NCBI GenBank assembly: GCA_000746015.1
Contig: JQKK01000009.1
Span: forward strand, 1 to 64,000
DNA from: Lachnospiraceae bacterium MA2020
GTDB taxonomy: Bacteria; Bacillota; Clostridia; Lachnospirales; Lachnospiraceae
Length of the DNA stretch: 64,000 bases
Direction of reading: 5' to 3'
The position numbers and the translations under genes are program-made. Under the pieces are notes generated by a model that was given only the letters and a program-made list of their open reading frames with translations, searched no databases and was not told the DNA's origin. Positions 35,691-43,521 of this stretch are shown in pieces; positions within the stretch are counted from its first letter, which is position 1, and the number at the start of each line of letters is the position of its first letter.

Positions 35691-37827
35691 GATAAGATTA
35701 CATATCTTTGCATTTTCTCTTACTGCGATCTTGCTGGAAATATTCTATGCGAGCATTATTAGATATATAGCTATACCAAAAGACAGCTTCTTTTTGTATT
35801 TTATGGCCTTTTTTGTATTCTATACCGTCATTGACAATCTATTTCAGCTTTTTGTGGCAAAGAAGGCATCAGCGTTGATTTCACTTCTCCCTGCGGTCCT
35901 CATGTTTGTGTTGTTAAGCGAGTCGGAAAGCCGTCCATTTATTAAATATGCGATCATTACGGCGGCAGTTTTACGGCTTTTTATGGTATCGATACCGTAT
36001 AGAAAAGAAGCAGCTGTATATGGCTGCTTTATCTTTGATGCCGTGGCACTTTATCTGCGGTTTGCCTTTGGACGCTTTTGCAGCGGAAGTCTCACGGATA
36101 AGCTGCTCTTTATATTTCTGGTTCTTTTGACAATGTCGGCGTTTCAAAAGTCATTTCCCTTTATTTATTTTAGTATGATAGGTATCATTATAGTTTTCTT
36201 GCCGATAAGTCAGAAACCAATAGACTGGTCATTTTGGATCAAAATGGGTGAACAGGTAGCTGAAAAGGCGCAGGATATAAGCTATTATATGCCGTACCAT
36301 ATCGATGGAAACACTTATAGCGTTGGCTATAGTTCATTTCATATGAAAGGAAATAAGATAAGCAGATCAAAAAAGTCCGAGAAGACCCAGATTATATTGG
36401 AAACCAAAGATAAACCTTATTTCACCTATAGGGATAAGGATAGCGGCAAGCTGATGAAAATGCGTAGGACTCTTTATCTTGCCGGAGGAAAGGGAATCGA
36501 TAAAAAGCAACTCGTAAGATATATACAGTTTCTTTATGATAATGGAGTGACATATAATGAGTCTCGAATGTTTTCGCAGGTCTCAAAGGTAAAAGTGGAA
36601 TATAACTATATCAAAACATCTGATGAGATAGCACCATCAAGTGTCATTTCAATGGAGGCATCTGGAAAAAACATAGAAGAAGGCGTAAATGATAAAGTCC
36701 ATAAAAAGGGCTATAGTATCGAGACACGTTATATTGATATAGATTATGGAAATCAATATCTTATTTCACTATTTAGAAATGCTGAAATGTCAGCTGATAA
36801 GAAAAAACTGTCCTTTGAGGAAGCCAGAGACTATGCTAAAAAACTATATAGTATAAACCTTGAAAACATTGTAAGTGAGGTTGAATATAAAGATCTGGCT
36901 GGAGCTAATACGTCTCGAGACTATCTTGAAACTGATGGATGCAGCGAAAGGCTTAGAGAGCTGGCAGACAGCCTTACAGATAGAGTTAAAAGTGACTACG
37001 ATAAGTGTAGAAAGATAGAGGAATACTTAAGACAGTATCCGTATAGTCTGGATGCGTCGGGAGGGTATGATGCTTCATCTGATATGAGCACAGCTAAAGG
37101 TATGGCGGATATCGCAGACAGATTTTTGTTTGATACTGAGAGCGGCTACTGCGTACATTATGCATCTTCCATGGTCATGCTGCTAAGGCTTGCAGGTATC
37201 CCGGCAAGGGCTGAGCGGGGATTTTATTATTTATTTCCTTTTGAGGAAGAAGATAATTATAAAGTAAGCGGCATGTGTGCTCATACCTGGCCTATGGCAT
37301 ATATAGAAAATGTGGGATGGATACCTTTTGAACCTACCGGAGCATACCGTACTTTTGAAGATTACACATGGCATAGAGGAGATGTGAACGTGCCGCAGGC
37401 AAAGAAGGTTCAGAAAAAAGAAATTGAAGAAAGCGCAGTACAAAATGAAGATAATTCAGGGAAAATGGCAGCAGAAGCTTTTAACATTGCCATACCTGTT
37501 GCTGTAAGTATAGCAGTATTATTAATCTTGATAATTGTTGGAAGCTTTTTTGCAAGGACCATACATTATAGATATGCCGGTGCGGAAGAGAAGCTCAGGC
37601 TTGATGTTGAGCAGATCAAAAAAAGCCTGGAAAAGAAAAATAAAGACAAGTTCATTGACAGAGGACTTTTGTCAGATTATCTGTGTATGGCACCAAAAGA
37701 GATGCAGTCAGATCTGAGAGTTGTGTTTGAGGCATATTACAGATCGATATATGGAAACGATGGAAGTAAAAAAATACAAAGGGAAGAAAGTGAGCTTGCA
37801 AAGAGTATAAGGGAGAGTTTAAGGTAA
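35653..37827 (+). CDS. Membrane-anchored transglutaminase-like protein
   Basis: About 724 residues. Six or so membrane helices in the first 190 residues, an outside region of about 400, then one helix near 625-645 and a cytosolic tail. The transglutaminase-like core has C in SGYCVHYASSMVMLLRLAGIPAR, H in AHTWPMAYIE and the Asp/Glu region EPTGAY. It may cleave or cross-link wall or surface peptides. The frame extends to ATG 35617; ATG 35653 is chosen because it reduces the overlap with DUF58 to 38 bases and gives a basic start MKKRK. Third gene of the MoxR set. Confidence 0.87.
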   Translation: MKKRKISVLSSDEIRLHIFAFSLTAILLEIFYASIIRYIAIPKDSFFLYFMAFFVFYTVIDNLFQLFVAKKASALISLLPAVLMFVLLSESESRPFIKYAIITAAVLRLFMVSIPYRKEAAVYGCFIFDAVALYLRFAFGRFCSGSLTDKLLFIFLVLLTMSAFQKSFPFIYFSMIGIIIVFLPISQKPIDWSFWIKMGEQVAEKAQDISYYMPYHIDGNTYSVGYSSFHMKGNKISRSKKSEKTQIILETKDKPYFTYRDKDSGKLMKMRRTLYLAGGKGIDKKQLVRYIQFLYDNGVTYNESRMFSQVSKVKVEYNYIKTSDEIAPSSVISMEASGKNIEEGVNDKVHKKGYSIETRYIDIDYGNQYLISLFRNAEMSADKKKLSFEEARDYAKKLYSINLENIVSEVEYKDLAGANTSRDYLETDGCSERLRELADSLTDRVKSDYDKCRKIEEYLRQYPYSLDASGGYDASSDMSTAKGMADIADRFLFDTESGYCVHYASSMVMLLRLAGIPARAERGFYYLFPFEEEDNYKVSGMCAHTWPMAYIENVGWIPFEPTGAYRTFEDYTWHRGDVNVPQAKKVQKKEIEESAVQNEDNSGKMAAEAFNIAIPVAVSIAVLLILIIVGSFFARTIHYRYAGAEEKLRLDVEQIKKSLEKKNKDKFIDRGLLSDYLCMAPKEMQSDLRVVFEAYYRSIYGNDGSKKIQREESELAKSIRESLR

Positions 37828-37905
37828 CAATTTTGTTATAGATTTCAAAAACAATTTTGAGATTTATGTAGTTGCTTTATATAATTTAATAAAATTGAAT
37901 TTTAT

Positions 37906-37944
37906 AAGAGTCGTAATCTTAGCATTAATGGGATTACGGCTCTT
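37906..37944 (+). terminator. Rho-independent terminator
   Basis: AAGAGTCGTAATC / GATTACGGCTCTT, 13-bp stem (one G-T pair), then TGTTTTGCTTTT. It closes the MoxR operon. Confidence 0.9.
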
Positions 37945-38101
37945 GTTTTGCTTTTGGGAAGAGGTTTTGTGTATTTATTAAATTTCTATAAAATCGTAAC
38001 AAAAACTTAAAAATAGTACTAGCGTTGTAATAAACGTAGTGATATACTGTTGTATTGTTATCCGTACAATGCTGTATGAGAAAAATACTAAGGGGAAAAG
38101 G

Positions 38102-38599
38102 ATGGACATTGACATAGAAAGAGCGGTCAGAACCTATGGAGATATGGTTCTGAGACTTGCAGTAGTCAACACGAATAATCAGACCGAGGCCGAAGATATT
38201 TTTCAGGAAGTTTTTTTGAAACTTTTTCGCCATCAGAACAGTATTATAAGTGAGGAACACTTAAAGGCATGGCTCATCAGAGTTACCATCAATCAAAGTC
38301 ATTCTCACACAAGGTCGCTATGGAATAAGCTTACAAGAGGCTTTGGCGACAAAGAGGATATAAAAGATGAAGGAGCTGAAAATGAGCTATTGAACAAAGA
38401 GTCAACATCTGACCTTACCAGGGCTGTGATGAGCCTACCTTTGAAATACAGAGATGTGATACATCTTTATTATTATGAAGAGTTATCCATTAAAGAAATT
38501 GCTGATATCAAAGGTGAGAAAGAGGCGACTATAAAGACAAGACTGGCGAGAGGAAGAAAGTTGATCGAAGGCGAAATAGGGGAGGTCTATGGATTATGA
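38102..38599 (+). CDS. ECF-type RNA polymerase sigma factor
   Basis: 165 residues. Region 2 (about 8-75) has DMVLRLAVVNTNNQTEAEDIFQEVFLKLFRH. Region 4 (about 105-160) has SLPLKYRDVIHLYYYEELSIKEIADIKGEKEATIKTRLARGRK, the SigV/SigW-type end. The frame opens at 38039, but AAGGGGAAAAGG before ATG 38102 marks the real start. The next gene overlaps by 4 bases and encodes a single-pass protein, its likely anti-sigma factor. Two lipoprotein genes downstream share an AAACC...CGT-like promoter that this factor probably reads. Confidence 0.92.
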   Translation: MDIDIERAVRTYGDMVLRLAVVNTNNQTEAEDIFQEVFLKLFRHQNSIISEEHLKAWLIRVTINQSHSHTRSLWNKLTRGFGDKEDIKDEGAENELLNKESTSDLTRAVMSLPLKYRDVIHLYYYEELSIKEIADIKGEKEATIKTRLARGRKLIEGEIGEVYGL

Positions 38600-39234
38600 A
38601 TGACGATTATAGAAAAGATATAGACAGTATCCATGCTTCTGAAGAACTTATAGAGAAAACACTTCGGTCTGTAAGGCAGGAAAAGAAAAAGAATAAAAAT
38701 AGTTCGGCTAAGATAATTAAGTTTTCTTCTGCAGCAGTAGCGGCGGCAGCGGCAATACTTGTTTTTACCAACATTAATATGTCTGATCAGAGCCATTATG
38801 CAATAAACAGTGTGGAGCATATGGAAGTCAGATCAAATGATATTTCAGGTCTGTTTTCTTCATCAGAAGACGAAGAAAAGACAATAATGACAGAAGATGA
38901 GCTTAATGATCAGGTCGGGGTGGATTGTGAAAAGCTGTTTGATTCGATCAGTTTTTATAAGGCAGAAATGTCTGCGGACAAAGGCACTTTTTATTATGAA
39001 AGCAAGGATACGGGATTATCAGTAAGTTTTTCAAAAAATGATGATATTATCCCTAAGTCAATGAACGGACTCGAAAAGAGTGATATAGATGGTCATGAAG
39101 TGTTTCTGGCCAAAGATAAAAATAACTACTATGCTTCCGGAAAAGAAAATGGTGTGAACTACTATATGGTAGTGAGATGCAGCTCTGACAAGGCTTTTAA
39201 GAAACTTATAAAAGAATTTCAAAAAAATTTTTGA
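38596..39234 (+). CDS. Putative membrane anti-sigma factor
   Basis: 212 residues. A cytosolic N-terminus of about 40 residues (helix IHASEELIEKTLRSVRQEKKK) would bind the sigma factor; one membrane helix at about 43-60 (FSSAAVAAAAAILVFT); then an outside domain of about 150 residues (AGLFSS.. acidic stretch, SISFYKAEMSADKG, YYMVVRCSSDKAFKKL). No zinc-binding HxxxCxxC motif is seen. The identity follows from topology and the 4-base overlap with the sigma gene. The outside part presumably senses envelope stress. Confidence 0.75.
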   Translation: MNDDYRKDIDSIHASEELIEKTLRSVRQEKKKNKNSSAKIIKFSSAAVAAAAAILVFTNINMSDQSHYAINSVEHMEVRSNDISGLFSSSEDEEKTIMTEDELNDQVGVDCEKLFDSISFYKAEMSADKGTFYYESKDTGLSVSFSKNDDIIPKSMNGLEKSDIDGHEVFLAKDKNNYYASGKENGVNYYMVVRCSSDKAFKKLIKEFQKNF

Positions 39235-39272
39235 AAAAATGAAACCTTTTAGTGTTCCCAGACGTTTTATAA
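39233..39272 (+). promoter_or_regulatory. ECF-type promoter of the clostripain-like gene
   Basis: GAAAAAATGAAACCTTTTA, then CGTTTTATA 16 bases after AAACC, the layout of ECF promoters (AAC -35, CGT -10). The 19-base -35 block recurs exactly at 41443. An A/T hairpin precedes it, so it may also terminate upstream transcription. Confidence 0.6.
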
Positions 39273-39311
39273 GCAGAAGAGCAAAAAAATAAAGAAAAGG
39301 AGCAGGAAGAT

Positions 39312-41420
39312 ATGAAAAGAAGGTCAATAGGTTTTCTGGCAATTATCACAGCAATGATGCTTGGCACAACAGGCTGTGCTGCACTTGGAAGTATAAGTCA
39401 TCTCAGCGAGGCAATAGAGGATAACTCCAAAAAAGATGGCGGCGTCACGGAAGACAAGAAAGACAGTAAAGATAAAGACGATGATTCTGAGAAAGAAAGT
39501 AAGTCAAAGAAATCTCACAAGAATTCAGGAGAGGCTAAAGAAACTCTGATGGTCTACATGGTTGGATCAAATCTTGAGTCTGAAATCGGAGCAGCAACTA
39601 CAGATCTGCAGGAAATGGCACTCAGCGGATATGACGCTGATGACATGAATATAGTTGTCTGTGCAGGCGGTGCCAGCAAGTGGTGGAATACATCAGTTGG
39701 CGATGATGGTCTTTCAATGTACATCATGGAGGATAAGGACATCATTCCAGTGTATGACATGAAGAATGAAAACATGGCAGAGCCTGAAACACTTACAGAG
39801 TTTATCAATGAAGCCAAGGAAGAGTACCCGGCAGAGAACTACTCGCTGATACTGTGGAATCACGGCGGTGGAGCAGTGATCGGATACGGAGCGGATGAAA
39901 AATATGGAAATGAGATGCTCTCTGTTTCACAGCTTGGTGAGGCTATAAGCGGATCAGATGTATGCAGTGATGGCAAGTTTGAGTGGATCGGTTTTGATGC
40001 CTGCATGATGGGGATGATAGAGGTCGCTGACACACTTAAGGATAGTGCAAACTACATGATAGCTTCTGAAGAGGTTGAGGCTCAGGACGGATGGAATTAC
40101 AGCGTCCTCGGGGATATTACAGAAAACGGGGCATATTCAGGAGAAGAGGCCGGTGAGCTGATCACTAAGGCGTTTGCCAAGTTCTACGATGATACTTACT
40201 ATTATGTTCCGGACTATACTCTTTCATGCATAGATATGTCAAAAGTTGGAGATGTAACTGATGCTATCGCTGATTTTGCAAAGAAGGCTGATGGTTCATT
40301 GGTCAAGGGTGCATACTCAAAGATCGCGAGAGCAAGAGACAACACAAAGTCATTTGGAAATATGGGCAATGCAAGTCTTTATGACTATGTGGATCTTGGA
40401 TGCTTTTCACGTGAGATAGCAAAGGTATTTCCTGATGAAGCAAAGAATCTTGAAGATGCAATTAGAAATTGTGTAGTCCATAACATGACTAATGTAAGTA
40501 GGGCAAGTGGATTATCAGTTTATTTTCCTTATGAAAATCTTGATGCGATGGATAAGATGGTCAAGATTTACGATAAAGAAAAATACAATTCTGATTATAT
40601 TTCATTTATACATGATTTTAAGGACACAATGCACGGAAAAGACCTTGCAGAGTGGACAGTTGCAAAAGATGATCCGGTAGCGGAGACCAGCAGCAATACA
40701 GGATATTCTATCCAGCTCTCTGAAGGGGAAACAGAAAACTTCTCAAAGGCATATTCATCAATCTGGGAGAAGAATACAGGGGATGAGAGCGGAGAAAGCT
40801 ATATTTTCTGGCTTGATAGTGATAACACAACACTTGATGAAAATGGAAAGCTGAGCACTGATTTTGATGGAAGAATCTTCTATCTTACAGATGATAGTGG
40901 CGACAAAGTACCTGTATTTGCCATGCAGACAGAGGCAGCTGATGACTATTCAGAGTATGTTACACAGGTTATGAAGGGTGGAGTTTTCTCTTCTGATACT
41001 CATAATGTAAACATTCATTTCAGAGTTGATAAGGATCATCCAAACGGAGTGATCACGGGAGTTTACAGGGCAGTGAGCGGAAATGGACTTGATTGTCCTG
41101 AAAAGAAAGTAGATACACTTGAAGATGGAGATCCACTTACTATTCTGTATTTTGCAAGAAAGATCAAGTTTAATGATGATGGATCAGTTGAGCCATTTGA
41201 AACCTGGGAGGAATCATCATTCGTTGGTGCACAGATGGAAATTGAGGGCAAGCTTGGTGTAAGCTTTGAAAAGCCGGCAAAGGAACATGACTACATCGGT
41301 CTTTTCAGTATCCATGATACTCAGGGTAAAAAGCATTATTCTAACTATCTGGATATACATGTTGATGGAGAAGAGGGCAACGGTATGTCGGTATATGATG
41401 AGGCTTTTGCTGACGAATAA
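39312..41420 (+). CDS. Clostripain-family (C11) cysteine peptidase lipoprotein
   Basis: 702 residues. The signal peptide ends LGTTGC (C22 lipidated); a Lys/Asp-rich linker covers 35-75. The C11 core starts with TLMVYMVGSNLESEIGAA. The catalytic dyad is H184 in LILWNHGGG and C231 in GFDACMMG. After about 440 comes a beta-rich C-terminal region of unknown fold. Clostripain-like enzymes cut after Arg or Lys and often self-activate. Anchored outside; probably part of the ECF sigma regulon as it carries the shared promoter motif. AAAAGGAGCAGGAAG precedes ATG. Confidence 0.88.
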   Translation: MKRRSIGFLAIITAMMLGTTGCAALGSISHLSEAIEDNSKKDGGVTEDKKDSKDKDDDSEKESKSKKSHKNSGEAKETLMVYMVGSNLESEIGAATTDLQEMALSGYDADDMNIVVCAGGASKWWNTSVGDDGLSMYIMEDKDIIPVYDMKNENMAEPETLTEFINEAKEEYPAENYSLILWNHGGGAVIGYGADEKYGNEMLSVSQLGEAISGSDVCSDGKFEWIGFDACMMGMIEVADTLKDSANYMIASEEVEAQDGWNYSVLGDITENGAYSGEEAGELITKAFAKFYDDTYYYVPDYTLSCIDMSKVGDVTDAIADFAKKADGSLVKGAYSKIARARDNTKSFGNMGNASLYDYVDLGCFSREIAKVFPDEAKNLEDAIRNCVVHNMTNVSRASGLSVYFPYENLDAMDKMVKIYDKEKYNSDYISFIHDFKDTMHGKDLAEWTVAKDDPVAETSSNTGYSIQLSEGETENFSKAYSSIWEKNTGDESGESYIFWLDSDNTTLDENGKLSTDFDGRIFYLTDDSGDKVPVFAMQTEAADDYSEYVTQVMKGGVFSSDTHNVNIHFRVDKDHPNGVITGVYRAVSGNGLDCPEKKVDTLEDGDPLTILYFARKIKFNDDGSVEPFETWEESSFVGAQMEIEGKLGVSFEKPAKEHDYIGLFSIHDTQGKKHYSNYLDIHVDGEEGNGMSVYDEAFADE

Positions 41421-41442
41421 AAATTTTTTTGAAATTTTTTTA

Positions 41443-41480
41443 GAAAAAATGAAACCTTTTATCTTTCTCAGGAGTATTAA
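41443..41480 (+). promoter_or_regulatory. Second copy of the ECF-type promoter
   Basis: The same GAAAAAATGAAACCTTTTA block as at 39233, here followed 16 bases later by AGTATTAAGG, a weaker -10. It sits 68 bases before the start of the acidic lipoprotein gene. Confidence 0.55.
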
Positions 41481-41527
41481 GGATAGAAAGCAATAAATAA
41501 GCATATATAAATAAGGGAGAAAAAATC

Positions 41528-42970
41528 ATGATCAAGAGAAAACTTTTAACAGCAGCACTTGTAGCAGTATTGGCACTGAGCATGGCAGGATGCTCAAGCA
41601 TCAGCAGTCAGGCAAAGTCTGACGATCAGAAGAGCCTTTTTGAGGTTTCGTCATCCAAGGACAAAGACAAGGATAAGGACAAGGACGACGATAAGGATGA
41701 TAGTAAGGACGATAAGGACGACGAGGAAGAAGAGGACGAAGAGGAAGAGAAAGACGATCGCAGAGACGACAAGGACGATGAGGAGGAGAAAGACGATCGC
41801 AGGGATGATCGCGACGACGAAGACGACGAGGACGAGAAGGACGACAAGAAGGACGACAAGGATGATGACGAAGATGACAAGAAGGATGACGAAAAGGATG
41901 ATAACGATGATGAAGAGTCATCTGAGATGTCAGTGAAGGAGATGAAGAAGAAACTCGGTGATGATCTCACTTCTGGTAAGTTTGGTATAGACGGTGTCAT
42001 CTATGAGCTTCCTGCAAAGGTATCTGACTTTGAAAAGCACGGCTGGGAAATCGATGAGAGAAACACTGATAAGTATCTCGACTCTAACAGAGGAGGAAGA
42101 GTTATTCTTGCAAAAGGAGATAAGATACTTTACCTCTATGGCGAGAACTATGATGACTACACAATCAATACCGAGGATGCAACTATCACAGATGCAACTG
42201 TTGGAGAGGACTACAGGACTGATATGTACCTTCCATTGGGAATTGACAGCACAATGAAAAAGGACGAGATCAAGGAGATCCTTGAAGACAACAATATCGA
42301 CTATGCTTATGATGATGACAGCTCATATGTTGAGATGTTCTCAATGAGATCTAATGATGCAAGTGTTGTTATAGGTACAAGCAAGGAAAATGATAAAGTC
42401 AGCCAGATGGGAGTAACTGCTTACATTTCAAATGAGAGTAAGTATCAGGGAGCTCCTGAAGCTAATGTAGAGGTAGCTGATGAAGAAGATATTGATATCG
42501 ATTACACAGCACCTAAGAAGATCAAGGATCTTACAGATTTTGAGCTTGATGGAGATCTTTACTCAATGAGAGCACCTGTAAGCGCATTCCTTGACAATGG
42601 CTGGGAGCTTGAGGAAGGTGTAAACACAGACAACCAGATCGAGGCAGGTGGTATGGGCTCTGCTATCATTACAAAAGGCAAGATGAGAGTACAGCTTCAC
42701 GTTGATAATGAGGCAAATGCAAGAGTTTCAATAAAGAATGCAATCGTAACTGATATTTCTTCCAGAGATAACTGTGAATTTAAGCTCTGGGGCGGTATCG
42801 AGAGTGGACAGAAGGCTAAGGCGGTTAAGAAAGTGCTTGACTCAGAGGATATTAACTATGATGACAGCTCAGACAGAAGCATCAGCTTCTCAGGTGAGGA
42901 CAGGACTTTCTTCTACATCGGACTTGATGATGATGGTGAGGTTAGCTCATTCTCAATTGATGTAAACTAA
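41528..42970 (+). CDS. Acidic lipoprotein with Asp/Lys/Glu-repeat linker and two tandem domains
   Basis: 480 residues. The lipobox LSMAGC makes C22 the lipid anchor. Residues 42-135 are almost only D, K, E and R, a long charged spacer. Two homologous domains follow: about 155-290 (VIYELPAKVSDFEKHGWEIDE, RVILAKGDKILYLYGEN) and about 335-480 (DLYSMRAPVSAFLDNGWELEE, SAIITKGKMRVQLHVDN). The domains are not a family I can name. Third envelope protein downstream of the sigma/anti-sigma pair and carries its motif. It may span or bind the wall through the charged arm. Confidence 0.75.
   Translation: MIKRKLLTAALVAVLALSMAGCSSISSQAKSDDQKSLFEVSSSKDKDKDKDKDDDKDDSKDDKDDEEEEDEEEEKDDRRDDKDDEEEKDDRRDDRDDEDDEDEKDDKKDDKDDDEDDKKDDEKDDNDDEESSEMSVKEMKKKLGDDLTSGKFGIDGVIYELPAKVSDFEKHGWEIDERNTDKYLDSNRGGRVILAKGDKILYLYGENYDDYTINTEDATITDATVGEDYRTDMYLPLGIDSTMKKDEIKEILEDNNIDYAYDDDSSYVEMFSMRSNDASVVIGTSKENDKVSQMGVTAYISNESKYQGAPEANVEVADEEDIDIDYTAPKKIKDLTDFELDGDLYSMRAPVSAFLDNGWELEEGVNTDNQIEAGGMGSAIITKGKMRVQLHVDNEANARVSIKNAIVTDISSRDNCEFKLWGGIESGQKAKAVKKVLDSEDINYDDSSDRSISFSGEDRTFFYIGLDDDGEVSSFSIDVN
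41655..41920. repeat. Low-complexity GAC/AAG/GAG tract
   Basis: Imperfect tandem 6- to 24-base units (for example GACGATCGCAG twice, at about 41753 and 41792) code for the D/K/E-rich linker. Such tracts change length by slippage. The reverse strand shows a long Ser-only frame for the same reason. Confidence 0.8.
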
Positions 42971-42989
42971 AATTAATCGATAATTAAGA

Positions 42990-43033
42990 AAAGATAGCGT
43001 TAATGTGAGCAAAAAAACATTGACGCTATCTTT
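42990..43033. terminator. Terminator upstream of rpsO
   Basis: AAAGATAGCGTTAATGT / ACATTGACGCTATCTTT with an A-rich loop, T-rich end. Confidence 0.85.
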
Positions 43034-43151
43034 GCAATATGCTATCATCATTAGGTATTTTATTACTATTTTCCACTGCTCAGTCAGTAGCTGCTCCAGC
43101 TTTGGCCTGGCGGATGGATGATTCACTTTTATTTTATAAGGAGAATGTAAC
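43034..43151 (+). promoter_or_regulatory. rpsO leader region
   Basis: 118 bases with GC-richer complementary segments (CAGTCAGTAGCTGCTCCAGC, CCAG...CTGG around 43093-43110) before AAGGAG. S15 genes often carry an autoregulatory leader where S15 binds; none of the known folds could be confirmed by eye. Confidence 0.3.
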
Positions 43152-43418
43152 ATGATTACAAAAGAGAAAAAGGCAGAACTCGTTGAGAAGTTTGGTAAGA
43201 GCGCTGGAGATACAGGTTCACCAGAGGTACAGGTAGCTATCCTTACAGAGCGTATCGCAGAGCTTACAGAGCACCTTAAGGTTAATTCACACGATCACCA
43301 CTCAAGACGTGGTCTTCTTAAGATGGTTGGTAAGAGACGTGGTCTTCTTGCATACCTTAAGAAGAAGGACATCAACCGTTATCGTGAGCTTATCGAGAAG
43401 TTAGGTCTCAGAAAGTAA
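43152..43418 (+). CDS. rpsO: 30S ribosomal protein S15
   Basis: 88 residues, full length. Family signatures [42 protein letters not shown] and [20 protein letters not shown]. It binds 16S rRNA helix 22 early in small-subunit assembly. Followed by its own terminator and then pnp, the order conserved across bacteria. Codon use is strongly biased, as expected for high expression. Confidence 0.98.
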   Translation: MITKEKKAELVEKFGKSAGDTGSPEVQVAILTERIAELTEHLKVNSHDHHSRRGLLKMVGKRRGLLAYLKKKDINRYRELIEKLGLRK

Positions 43419-43430
43419 TACTTGTTATCA

Positions 43431-43462
43431 AAGGGCGGGAAATTGCTCCCGCCCTTTTTTGC
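43431..43462 (+). terminator. Terminator between rpsO and pnp
   Basis: AAGGGCGGGA / TCCCGCCCTT, 10-bp GC-rich stem, then TTTT. Confidence 0.92.
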
Positions 43463-43521
43463 ATATAATATATATGTATATGTAATATATACGCCGCATT
43501 CCGCGGCAGAAGGAGAAGAGA

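Noticed and set aside
41626-42000. Long poly-Ser minus-strand frame
   Set aside because: Reverse complement of the GAC/GAG repeat coding for the D/K/E arm.
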